A DNA stretch of 64,000 bases, taken from IMG/VR virus record IMGVR_UViG_3300027810_000002, positions 1-64,000 of that record; one strand, written 5' to 3'. This DNA is from a virus. Below are positions 39,631-47,927 of this stretch, in pieces. The notes under the pieces were generated by a model that had not been told where the DNA came from, did no database searches, and saw only the letters and a list, made by a program, of their open reading frames with translations. The position numbers were made by a program, and so were the translations under genes. The first letter of the stretch is position 1; each line of letters begins with the position of its first letter.

Positions 39631-40528
39631 TCAAGAAAGAATCTAGATCATCACTGTCTTCTGTAGTAGATACAGGTACTGGTGATGGATTAGTATTCAT
39701 TGCTTCACTTCCTGCTGCAACCGCTACTTTAGCTTTAACTGGTGCTGCTTTTGGTTTTGAAGTAACAGTATCCATCGAGCTACCTGGATTCAGGTATTGT
39801 CTTAGGATTCCGTTAACGAAGTCTCTTGCATCTCCGTCCCAAGCTTTATATTCATAAGGCTCTAGTGATGGTGCAGCGTCTAGTTCAGCTTTAATAGTAG
39901 CCATAGACTCTTTACTTCTTTCTGCAGGCTCTCCTTCAATTGAGATTGCTGAGCGACTTGCTGAGAATTTAGATTTATCGTAGTTGTTATATTCACCTTG
40001 TCTTGTGATAATTAACTCAAAGTTTTTACCTTCAAATAGGTCAAATACTTGTGTTGGTTCACCAAAAGCTGGCTTTAATTCCTCATCGATCTTTTCTTTG
40101 ATCTTATAACCGAACTTGTATACCATATATTGGCCTTCCATTGCGGTATTTTGAGGGTCTTTTACTACTTTAATAAGTGCGTAGTATTGCTCACGTCTTT
40201 TAAGTTTCTCACTCATCTTACGGTCTACTGCTGAATCACTGTTACGTAATTTGAAAAATGATTCTGCAATCGGACAAGTTTCTCCAACAGAACTCGGTGA
40301 ATCGACTAATCGACCGTTACCTGAAGCATCTGTTAGCCAGTGTACGTATTTTTTAACTAATGAGTTACGTGGATTTGATGGATTTGGAACGAAACGTATT
40401 AACGCTTTGTAGGTTCCATCTTTACCTTGATCAGCACTAGGTTTGTAGATTACATCTGTCTTAGTGTTTTGTTGATCGTGTGTTTCGACGTCTGAGACGC
40501 CTAAATTGAAAATGTCAAAATCTGCCAT
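39614..40528 (-). CDS. 32: Single-stranded DNA-binding protein, gp32-like
   Basis: A 304-residue protein matching T4 gp32 (301 residues), which coats ssDNA and organises replication, recombination and repair. The core has RFVPNPSNPRNSLVKKYVHW, CPIAESFFKLRNS and YALIKVVKDPQN with YMVYKFGYKI. The C-terminal tail is acidic (TTEDSDDLDSFLNDLDI), as in T4, for binding partners. Only one cysteine is seen in the core, so the T4 zinc site is apparently absent. Its leader carries a perfect promoter and three AATTAAAG repeats next to the ATG. Confidence 0.9.
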   Translation of the reverse strand: MADFDIFNLGVSDVETHDQQNTKTDVIYKPSADQGKDGTYKALIRFVPNPSNPRNSLVKKYVHWLTDASGNGRLVDSPSSVGETCPIAESFFKLRNSDSAVDRKMSEKLKRREQYYALIKVVKDPQNTAMEGQYMVYKFGYKIKEKIDEELKPAFGEPTQVFDLFEGKNFELIITRQGEYNNYDKSKFSASRSAISIEGEPAERSKESMATIKAELDAAPSLEPYEYKAWDGDARDFVNGILRQYLNPGSSMDTVTSKPKAAPVKAKVAVAAGSEAMNTNPSPVPVSTTEDSDDLDSFLNDLDI

Positions 40529-40530
40529 GT

Positions 40531-40554
40531 CTTTAATTCTTTAATTCTTTAATT
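40531..40554 (-). repeat. Three tandem AATTAAAG repeats in the gp32 leader
   Basis: Three exact 8-bp copies of AATTAAAG end 2 bp before the gp32 ATG, within a leader of about 80 nt. T4 gp32 represses its own translation by binding an upstream pseudoknot and then a run of UUAAA-type repeats over the start; this looks like the same kind of operator. Confidence 0.6.
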
Positions 40555-40614
40555 TGTTAAACTTTAAATTCTTTGATCGTTAATTCTTTCGGTACCTTTA
40601 ATAAACTTTCATGT

Positions 40615-40644
40615 ATTATATAAGAGACTTTGTAAAAGTTTCAA
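40615..40644 (-). promoter_or_regulatory. TTGAAACT-N16-TATAAT promoter for gp32
   Basis: TTGAAACT (40637-40644), 16 bases, TATAAT (40615-40620) on the minus strand. Transcription would begin near 40608, leaving an 80-nt leader ahead of gp32. It also serves gp61, uvsY and uvsW. Confidence 0.72.
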
Positions 40645-40655
40645 ATATAATTAAA

Positions 40656-40844
40656 CTATATATCGAAATTATATAGAGCACCTTCCTCGTCAACAAAGTT
40701 CTTACCATCTGCTGATATACTAAGCCCGGCTTTCTCTAATATCTCTAAGCTTTCTTTTTTTGTTATTCGGTCAGTTGAGACCATCATGTCTAAAGTACGT
40801 TTTAAATCCATAAGGTTGTGGGATCCTATTTTATTGTTTTGCAT
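40656..40844 (-). CDS. Small unknown protein upstream of gp32
   Basis: A 62-residue protein, MQNNKIGSHNLMDLKRTLDM onward, with two helices (DMMVSTDRITKKESLEILEK) and a C-terminal beta-like ISADGKNFVDEEGALYNF. No family is recognised. It has its own untranslated gaps on both sides; the 76-bp gap upstream has an imperfect inverted repeat around TATAC...GTATA but no match to the other promoter classes. Confidence 0.55.
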   Translation of the reverse strand: MQNNKIGSHNLMDLKRTLDMMVSTDRITKKESLEILEKAGLSISADGKNFVDEEGALYNFDI

Positions 40845-40920
40845 TATTATTAAATTATTTTTGTTAGTTATGAAACTTTATACCCGAAGTACAGTATAAG
40901 TTATGTCTTTAAGCTGAAAG

Positions 40921-41571
40921 TTAGATATGGTTTAAAGTTTGAATATAAGAGTTCAAGAAGTAGGCATCCACCAAGTCATCAAAGGGTTTTGGAATCTTAG
41001 TTGTTTCACCGATTTCATTAACACAAAAAAGAAGGAAGTCAGAGTCTCTAATAATCTCGTCAGTTCCTGTTCCATTTTCAATAAAGACTTTCCATAACTG
41101 AGACTTGTTCATGTTACCTTTACCAGCATGCTTCTTTATTGTTGAAGGTGCTACTGTCTCAATTGTTATTGGATTAAAAGCTTCTAAAATCTTAAGTTTA
41201 AGTATTGCGGCACCAGCTGCCATATCAATGATATTATTAGTTCCTTGCTTTGAGCCGAAACTAGTTCCTTCAAATGCAAAAACAAATTGAGTTTCCCCCT
41301 TTGTAAGATCTTTAATAATTTTAATAATATCGTTTGCTGATGTGATATATCTGTTAATCTTACCTAATTCAACTGAAGAGTATTCTCCAACATTAGTAAA
41401 ATCAGGTTGCTCTTTTAAAATAACATCAGATAGTAATCCCATGTCTTCTTGTAACAGCTGTTGTTTTTTAGTTCCGGATTTCGGTTTTAAATAAGAAATA
41501 AAATGGTAAGTGTCTTTGAAAATACAAACACCTGGTGAATTTAATGAAAAGTCAATTGTTACGTATGTCAT
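40921..41571 (-). CDS. RuvC-like Holliday-junction resolvase
   Basis: A 216-residue RNase H-fold nuclease. The catalytic acids are visible: D7 in YVTIDFSLNSPGV, E101 in FVFAFEGTSFGS, and D198/D199 with D202 in PFDDLVDAYF. IETVAPSTIKKHAGKGNMNK corresponds to the RuvC region that contacts junction DNA. It would resolve branched replication intermediates so DNA can be packaged. T4 uses the unrelated endonuclease VII (gp49) for this, so this may be a functional replacement. It shares its boundary with the first virion gene at 41572, one base apart. Confidence 0.85.
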   Translation of the reverse strand: MTYVTIDFSLNSPGVCIFKDTYHFISYLKPKSGTKKQQLLQEDMGLLSDVILKEQPDFTNVGEYSSVELGKINRYITSANDIIKIIKDLTKGETQFVFAFEGTSFGSKQGTNNIIDMAAGAAILKLKILEAFNPITIETVAPSTIKKHAGKGNMNKSQLWKVFIENGTGTDEIIRDSDFLLFCVNEIGETTKIPKPFDDLVDAYFLNSYIQTLNHI

Positions 41572-41940
41572 TTATAAAGCTTTACCGATAGCAGCACCTA
41601 AAGCGGCTCCGACTAGTCGTGAGGTTAACATATCATAAAATACTCCTTTTTGAATCCCTAATACTTTGGCAATAGTTTTACCAACGGTTTTACCAAGAGC
41701 AAATCCAGTTAATCCTCCAAATATAGAACCAAACATTCCTTCATTAGTCATTTCATCATTAAAAGATTTAATGTCGTAAGAACCATCTTCTAATTGGTAT
41801 TCTTTCGCAAATTCCTCTAATGCCGCATCAACTTTTTCTTCAAGTTCAGTTGTCCATTCAGATTGTAAAGACTCAGTTAATACACTAAGCTCTTTTTCAG
41901 TTATGTCTTGTTCCTTAATTAATTCTAAAAATGTTTTCAT
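41572..41940 (-). CDS. Leader-like protein with Gly-rich hydrophobic C-terminus
   Basis: A 122-residue protein starting MKTFLELIKEQDITEKE, close to the T4 internal-protein leader MKTYQEFIAEA as I recall it. The first 70 residues are acidic and helical; then EMTNEGMFG fits a prohead-protease site, followed by a Gly/Ala-rich hydrophobic half (IFGGLTGFALGKTVGKTIAK; LVGAALGAAIGKAL) with GxxxG repeats. It could be a prohead core or pilot peptide that interacts with membranes. A small membrane protein unrelated to the head is the alternative. Confidence 0.55.
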   Translation of the reverse strand: MKTFLELIKEQDITEKELSVLTESLQSEWTTELEEKVDAALEEFAKEYQLEDGSYDIKSFNDEMTNEGMFGSIFGGLTGFALGKTVGKTIAKVLGIQKGVFYDMLTSRLVGAALGAAIGKAL

Positions 41941-41945
41941 ATAAG

Positions 41946-41953
41946 TATATATC
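41946..41953 (-). promoter_or_regulatory. GATATATA element close to start at 41940
   Basis: The octamer ends 6 bp from the ATG, too close for a normal leader, as at 4126. Its role here is uncertain. Confidence 0.25.
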
Positions 41954-42505
41954 TTAGTCTATTTCTAACTTTAAATTAAATTTGTTATAATAGAAGTTTA
42001 TGGTGAATGTACTAAAATCTGCAATGTTAGAACTCATATTTAATTCTAGTTCAGTAATTGAGTTCATGATTGGTTTTTCAAACACAGCACTCATTACATG
42101 AATTCCTTCTCCATCTAATATTTGTAATTTTAAATCGTCTAAAAAAGGTTTCTTAGTTTGCCTTGCGTAATAATATAAAAGAGTATCTTGCATTATCCAA
42201 TAGTTAATATAACCATCCAGTAATTGCATCTCAATAGTAAATTGTCTTTCTACTGTGTTTTGAATAGGTACTGCTCCTCGATGATATGTTGTTGTTCCGT
42301 CATTTGAAGCCTGTTCAATAGGATCAAAAGATAAACCAGGAATTCCAATTCCTTGTACTGAGTAATTTATAAAATCGATTGGCTCAGTTAATAAATTGCC
42401 AGGAACCCTATTCAGGTAATTTCTATACTTTTCAGCTACTTCTTCCGGTATAAACTTTCTAGGAAATTTAAAATTAAATAAATTATTTCTACTGTTTAAA
42501 ATCAT
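41954..42505 (-). CDS. Tail-tube-fold protein (baseplate/tube component)
   Basis: A 183-residue protein with a tail-tube-like pattern: a beta hairpin region (INYSVQGIGIPGLSFDPIEQ), then TVERQFTIEMQLLDGYINYW, and a late ILDGEGIHVMSAVFEKPIMN followed by FSTFTINFYYNKFNLKLE. T4 tube proteins gp19, gp48 and gp54 share such a layout, ending in a strand pair 'E-TF-V-F'. I cannot say which tube or baseplate protein it is. It shares one base with the 686-residue tail protein gene. Confidence 0.5.
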   Translation of the reverse strand: MILNSRNNLFNFKFPRKFIPEEVAEKYRNYLNRVPGNLLTEPIDFINYSVQGIGIPGLSFDPIEQASNDGTTTYHRGAVPIQNTVERQFTIEMQLLDGYINYWIMQDTLLYYYARQTKKPFLDDLKLQILDGEGIHVMSAVFEKPIMNSITELELNMSSNIADFSTFTINFYYNKFNLKLEID

Positions 42506-44565
42506 TATATGATATTTACTTTTCCGTAATATAATAAAGACTCTGTGTCTCCATTCTTTAGGTTAATATAAAATTTGTCAGGAAATATGTTCGTGTCCTT
42601 TTGATCAAATCTACTTGCAATGGCTTTAGATACTTTAAATAAAACTTCACCTTTTCCTAAATCTATATCTGGAAAATTAGGATCATGATATACTTGTTGT
42701 TCTCTCGATCCACTCTTAATAATAAGAATAATATCGTCAGCGTTTACTAAACTAATAGATTCTATATCATTTCCCTTTGGTCTTCCAATGCTAAATTTAA
42801 CAAAGTTGTCTGAAACCTTTGAAAGAGTGATTATTGTTTCTCCTTCTGGCTGGTAATTTATTTCGCTAATTGATCTTGCTTCAGTAGCTTCTAAGGTTAC
42901 ATTTGTAGAACCTGCTAAAATTCCGTAAGTATCTAAAGCAACCGGTACGTATTTTGTTTCTCCGATTGCAGGTCTTATTGAATTAACAAATTGATTTAAT
43001 TCTCTATTAACTTGCGTGTTTGCTAATTTATTATAAACGACGGTTGGTGTTAAATTGTCGCTTAAATTAATTCTACTCATTCTTTTTCCATACTTCTTAG
43101 GCTTGTTATAAACTAAAGAAGCAATCTTTAATATTTGAGTATTATCTGTTTCATTATAAATTCTCATACTAACAGTTAGCAAAAAGTTACTTGATACTGC
43201 TGAGTTTAAAATTACAGGTCTATATATAATAGGCTCGTCGTAATTTGCTATTTGAGAAAAAGATGTTCTATATGTACTTACATAATTTAATCCTAGTTGT
43301 TCACTAACCTCTACGTCGTAAAAAACTGTAATATCATCACCAGAACTTTGAAGTCTTCCATTAATATAATTTTCAAATCCGGAAGTTGATCCGTCTTTTG
43401 TTCCGTATATCTCAAAATAATCACCAGCGTTTGACTCTTGTAATGTAACTGCAATATCTACAAATTCATCTTCACTAGAAAGTGTTAACTCTCTAGAATC
43501 AGATATTTCTATATAGTCATATCCATTTACTGTCTTTACTGTTTCAATTAAATTTAATTTAATTTCATAGTTAGCTGCATCATCTACCGATTGTTGACCT
43601 GTTCCGAAAAAAGAATCGTTAAACTCTTTATTTTTTGCAGGGTCATTCATGTATACTAATGAAGGAACCTTTATTTCTATGTATTTTGAAAAAGAACTAT
43701 CAGAAAGTGTAAATGGCTTAGGGTTTTGAATTTCAAAACTAGAAGAGTTTAAATAAACTAAAGAAGTAAAATAATTATATTCTCCATCAGCTTCTTTTCT
43801 TGCCTTTACTTGAAAGTTAAAACCTTCATATCCTCTTCCACTAAAAGAATATCCTGTTCTTAAGTGAAGTCTTATAGTATCGTACCATACTGCTTGTACA
43901 TTATTAGTAGGGACTACTGTTAAACTACTAGATGGATCTCCTGCCCATTCATTTGAATCTAAATAATCTAATCCATTATTTAATAAAGCCAATACACTGC
44001 CATTACTAGTAGGTACTGCATAATATCTGCCTCCTTCTCCGGGAGCAGTCTTAATAGTATTACCTGTTTCTTGTAGAGGTCTAGCGTATAAAGAATTTGC
44101 TCTTTCTCCAACTACTATATTTCCTCCAACTAAAACTTCTCCTGCTAAATCATTATATGTATATTCGTATGAACCATTTGTATTAGGTGTGAAAGTTACA
44201 ATTCCGCTTATTGGTGATTGTTGAATTCCATTAATATAAAATCCATTAATATTATCTATACTAGGATCATTTAGATCAAACTTATATGTTAATCCATTCT
44301 TAACTAGTAATTCTCGTGCTGCGAAATTATTAACATAAATATATCCGTTTGCTACGTTAACTGTAAAATTAACAACATCAGATCCTAATTCATGAATTAA
44401 CATTCTAGGTGCCGTGTTGCTTCCTGCTACTGTGTTTAAGTACTTCAGCTGACTTCCGTTATCATCGTTCTCGATTTCCACTAAATCAGGTGCACTTTGA
44501 TCATTGTAGATAAATTCTAATAGAATATCCTCGTCTAATCTTGCAAACTTTGATGATTGTGCCAT
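42505..44565 (-). CDS. Tail/baseplate structural protein, beta-rich
   Basis: A 686-residue protein with no family I recognise. Composition is typical of virion beta domains (many S, T, N, Y, V, few C). Segments look like repeated Ig-like or jelly-roll units, for example FNFQVKARKEADGEYNYFTS, YIEIKVPSLVYMND and TFTPNTNGSYEYTYND. The C-terminal domain (EGETIITLSKVSDNFVKFSI; GEVLFKVSKAIASRF) is distinct. It lies between a tube-fold protein and a membrane protein, in the fibre/baseplate block, and probably forms part of the distal tail. Confidence 0.6.
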   Translation of the reverse strand: MAQSSKFARLDEDILLEFIYNDQSAPDLVEIENDDNGSQLKYLNTVAGSNTAPRMLIHELGSDVVNFTVNVANGYIYVNNFAARELLVKNGLTYKFDLNDPSIDNINGFYINGIQQSPISGIVTFTPNTNGSYEYTYNDLAGEVLVGGNIVVGERANSLYARPLQETGNTIKTAPGEGGRYYAVPTSNGSVLALLNNGLDYLDSNEWAGDPSSSLTVVPTNNVQAVWYDTIRLHLRTGYSFSGRGYEGFNFQVKARKEADGEYNYFTSLVYLNSSSFEIQNPKPFTLSDSSFSKYIEIKVPSLVYMNDPAKNKEFNDSFFGTGQQSVDDAANYEIKLNLIETVKTVNGYDYIEISDSRELTLSSEDEFVDIAVTLQESNAGDYFEIYGTKDGSTSGFENYINGRLQSSGDDITVFYDVEVSEQLGLNYVSTYRTSFSQIANYDEPIIYRPVILNSAVSSNFLLTVSMRIYNETDNTQILKIASLVYNKPKKYGKRMSRINLSDNLTPTVVYNKLANTQVNRELNQFVNSIRPAIGETKYVPVALDTYGILAGSTNVTLEATEARSISEINYQPEGETIITLSKVSDNFVKFSIGRPKGNDIESISLVNADDIILIIKSGSREQQVYHDPNFPDIDLGKGEVLFKVSKAIASRFDQKDTNIFPDKFYINLKNGDTESLLYYGKVNII

Positions 44566-44580
44566 TTTCTTTTTATTATT

Positions 44581-45378
44581 TTAAAATTTTAACCAAGCCG
44601 GTGAATAATAAACGCCGATCCCAATTGAAGGCCCTGTGCTTATTACTTGGTTGTTATTTAAATTGATTCCGTATCCGAAACCAACTCCAATTGACCAACC
44701 TGCTTTTTTATTATATGTTTGATTTAATTTATCATTAACTATATTAATATTTTCAATCGAAGTAAAATTTAAACCAGGATATGGAGTTGTAATTCTTAAA
44801 ACTTCTCTTCCTTCCTCTAAAACTAATGCAGTTGTTAAACTAATACCTTGATTAAAATCAAACCTAGAGGATTTAATAGTAAACATTGAATCTAATTTTG
44901 TTAGTTTCAATTCTCCAGTAAACTCTCTGTAATTATATTTATCCCAGTTTTTATTGTCACTAAAATTAAAAGTAACAGTGTCTTCACTTTGTGAAACTGC
45001 CACGTTTGAATTTAAAATCGAATCTTTGATAGTTAAATCAGTTGAGATTAATGTGTTTATATTTTCAAGTTTTGTTTTTTCTTTAAGTACCCTGTTATAT
45101 CTATTTAACAAATTAGATTTATCAGACTCTAAAACCTCAACGTCGTATTCAAATGAAGTTATTCTAGAAACTAGTTGCCCGCTTTTATTTTTCTCTACTA
45201 AGATCGAATCCTGTGCCGCTTTATAGTTATTAAAATTTCTATCTGCAATCTTTTCAGTACTTTGTAAATCTTCTTTAAGGTTTGAAATTTGATTACACTG
45301 TTTTAAAACTAATAAAACGACAATAGCGATTCCTATGAATCGCAATAATGTCTTATTATTTAATATATTTTTTATCAT
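44581..45378 (-). CDS. Membrane-anchored coiled-coil protein, possible spanin
   Basis: A 265-residue protein with one N-terminal membrane segment (about residues 11-26, LLRFIGIAIVVLLVLK), then a periplasmic coiled coil (about 30-110, LKEDLQSTEKIADRNFNNYK; VLKEKTKLENINTLIST) and a beta-rich C-terminus with glycine/aromatic alternation (GWSIGVGFGYGINL; GPSIGIGVYYSPAW) reminiscent of outer-membrane strands. I recall similar layouts in phages of Bacteroidota. A spanin that fuses inner and outer membranes at lysis is a reasonable guess; no holin or lysozyme is next to it in the window. Confidence 0.5.
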   Translation of the reverse strand: MIKNILNNKTLLRFIGIAIVVLLVLKQCNQISNLKEDLQSTEKIADRNFNNYKAAQDSILVEKNKSGQLVSRITSFEYDVEVLESDKSNLLNRYNRVLKEKTKLENINTLISTDLTIKDSILNSNVAVSQSEDTVTFNFSDNKNWDKYNYREFTGELKLTKLDSMFTIKSSRFDFNQGISLTTALVLEEGREVLRITTPYPGLNFTSIENINIVNDKLNQTYNKKAGWSIGVGFGYGINLNNNQVISTGPSIGIGVYYSPAWLKF

Positions 45379-45381
45379 TAT

Positions 45382-47874
45382 TTAATATATTTTTGAAAGC
45401 AATTGGACTTCGTTATTCGCTCCTGGTCCGTTTCCGGTTCCAAAGTAATAGTTTAGTTGTAAAACCCAATTACCACCACTAGGTATACTGGTAATATCCC
45501 ATGTTATATCAATGCTAGCCCCGGGCTGTATTGTGAAGACTGTAACGCTATAGTCTGTATTAGTATTTCCATTGTTAAGAGACTGGTTACCTGTACTTAC
45601 AAATTGCTGCTGAATACTTGAACTTGCGCTCGGTTGGTACGCTATACTAGCGCTTACACTACTTCCTGAAATTCCGGTAGAATCAACACCTTTTAATCTA
45701 ATGTTAACTTGTTGATCTGTATCATTCTCGATATACCAGTGTCGGTTTGGCTCATTTATCTGACCTACATACTTTTGACCGTAATTAGTACTGTTCCATG
45801 TGTTATTACCACCAGTCCATCCTGTTGAGTACCTAACATACGGTTTAGTTTCATACGATGCAATGCCTGAGACATTAATAGTAGTACTATCAGTTGTTCC
45901 TCCAGTCACAGAACTTGAATCTGCAAAATCGTTATCTTGTATATTTATTTCTAGTTTCACTGCATCTGTGTTTGTAACAGGTACAAGGCCATCGACTGTT
46001 CTATATGTGTGATTTAATACTGTTAAATCGGCAGTTCCAGAAGTAGCAGACCCTCTTGGGGTACCACTTCCTCTATATGTATATGGCAAGGTTGGTGTTT
46101 TACTAATATCAAAGTATTTACCGGAAGGTGCCGTTAATGTAAACGTTGAAAGGTTTACTGTATCTCCTGGTGTGGCAGTTTTATTTTGTGATGTAGGGCT
46201 TGCTGTCCATGAACCACTTGATGGGTTTAACTGATATGTATTTGTTCGTGTTGCTATTGCGCTAATATGACCTGTAGAATCATATGTTAATGATACAGTC
46301 CCTCCCTGTGGTTGAGCACTTACAGTAACATTTATAGTAATGTCCTGTGTTGGTAGTGATCCTGAAAGATTTGAAACTGTAGAAGACGATACTGGTCCTC
46401 CTATCGCATCAGCAGATACGGTTGGTAAAGTATTCCATTCATATCCATTAGGCGCTGCTACGTTAACTGAGAACGAGAATGATGATCCTTCAACCTGCGT
46501 CTTTATTTCATTAATTGTTGTTAATCCTCCAACTCCTTCGTTTGAATCTGTAAATCTATATGTTACCGCTACTGGCGCAGATTGATTAGTACCTTTATCA
46601 TGCCAGAATAAATCTTCAGTTCCTAAATAAACTATTTGCGGTAATCTTTTTAAGACGAAAGTAGTTCCTGCACTATCAGACGTTATTGATTGAGTTGATG
46701 TTGATATTGTTGGTGTTGTTACTGTATATGTTGGAGATGAATATGCCGCTAACATTGATATATTAGCACCTCCTATTATATTTGTTTCTGTGTTCGTAAC
46801 AGATGCATCTCCCTGGCTGTCAGAGTCAATTGTTGCTGGATTCTCATCAATACTATATGAAAAAGAATTTAAATCCTCTGTTTGATACGAAAGATAAGCT
46901 TGTACTGCTGGGTTAAGATTGTTTACCCATTCTTGACCATTACATAAATACCATCCCGCGAAATTATTAATACCTGATCCTACTCTAATTTGAATAGGTT
47001 CATCTGAGGGTGCAGTGACTGCTGTCTCGGTTAGTATAAAATTAGAATTAGTAAAGAAAGCAGGATCAACTGAAACAATAGTTCCAATTGGTACTACTCC
47101 TCCGATTTCATCAACAGATTTAAAATCTATTGTTCCATCAGTATCTCCTGAAACTGCGATTTTACCAACGTCAGGTGCCGATACGGTACCTCCTATTTTT
47201 AAACTATTATAAACATTAACAGGTTGATTAAATCTAGATTCAGTATTAACTACTAATCCATTAGTGTTATCAAGTTCCATGATAGGTAGAACTGATTGTT
47301 CACTATGCCAAATCCATTTATCAGCGTATTGATGTACTATATAATCTACTGACGTAGATCCAACAGGTCTAAACCCCGTTGTCATTCTTTTTGCTGGTGT
47401 GCCGTCCGGCTGTGTCGTATTTGATAATCTGTAATAAAATGCAGGGCCCTCTCCTTCTGATCTTAACTCTAAGTTGTTTTCAATAACCGAGTCTTTATTA
47501 ATTAAAAGAGAAGCATCTGATTGTCCTCCGCTAAGATAAAATGGATCATTTGATCTGTACCCTATTGCAATGGTAGGTGGATTTGCATCATTAGAATCAT
47601 GTACCGGTAGGATGGTTTTTGAACTAGAACCTAGGTTCTCTTGCCAAATGTCATCTCCGCCGTCCCCTGGTTCTCCTGGAATACCTTGATCTCCTGCAAC
47701 TCCAGTATCTCCCTGGTGTCCAGTTAATCCTTGATAACCAGTAGCGCCCGGTGCTCCTGTATTTCCTATTGGCCCTCCGCCATTGGCAACAATTTGATCA
47801 AAGTTATAATTAACTTTGTCTAATTTTATTATATCATTATCTATTAGCGATATTTGTTTTAAATTGATTGCCAT
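45382..47874 (-). CDS. Tail fibre protein with collagen-like repeat (1)
   Basis: An 830-residue fibre. The N-terminal adaptor (KLDKVNYNFDQIV) leads into a collagen-like Gly-X-Y run (about 34-73, for example GPIGNTGAPGATGYQGLTG). A tail-collar-type region follows (VVPIGTIVSVDPAF, FAGWYLCNGQEW), and then a long Thr/Ser/Asn-rich beta region with bacterial Ig-like repeats (FVLKRLPQIVYLG; YDSTGHISAIATRTNTYQLN). It ends NEVQLLSKIY. Fibres of this kind form trimers and bind host surface receptors. It is a paralogue of the next gene in organisation, though the C-terminal halves differ. Confidence 0.85.
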   Translation of the reverse strand: MAINLKQISLIDNDIIKLDKVNYNFDQIVANGGGPIGNTGAPGATGYQGLTGHQGDTGVAGDQGIPGEPGDGGDDIWQENLGSSSKTILPVHDSNDANPPTIAIGYRSNDPFYLSGGQSDASLLINKDSVIENNLELRSEGEGPAFYYRLSNTTQPDGTPAKRMTTGFRPVGSTSVDYIVHQYADKWIWHSEQSVLPIMELDNTNGLVVNTESRFNQPVNVYNSLKIGGTVSAPDVGKIAVSGDTDGTIDFKSVDEIGGVVPIGTIVSVDPAFFTNSNFILTETAVTAPSDEPIQIRVGSGINNFAGWYLCNGQEWVNNLNPAVQAYLSYQTEDLNSFSYSIDENPATIDSDSQGDASVTNTETNIIGGANISMLAAYSSPTYTVTTPTISTSTQSITSDSAGTTFVLKRLPQIVYLGTEDLFWHDKGTNQSAPVAVTYRFTDSNEGVGGLTTINEIKTQVEGSSFSFSVNVAAPNGYEWNTLPTVSADAIGGPVSSSTVSNLSGSLPTQDITINVTVSAQPQGGTVSLTYDSTGHISAIATRTNTYQLNPSSGSWTASPTSQNKTATPGDTVNLSTFTLTAPSGKYFDISKTPTLPYTYRGSGTPRGSATSGTADLTVLNHTYRTVDGLVPVTNTDAVKLEINIQDNDFADSSSVTGGTTDSTTINVSGIASYETKPYVRYSTGWTGGNNTWNSTNYGQKYVGQINEPNRHWYIENDTDQQVNIRLKGVDSTGISGSSVSASIAYQPSASSSIQQQFVSTGNQSLNNGNTNTDYSVTVFTIQPGASIDITWDITSIPSGGNWVLQLNYYFGTGNGPGANNEVQLLSKIY

Positions 47875-47927
47875 CTTTAAATTTAATTTATTTTATATTC
47901 TATATATTCTTTTTATATTACTGGTTG

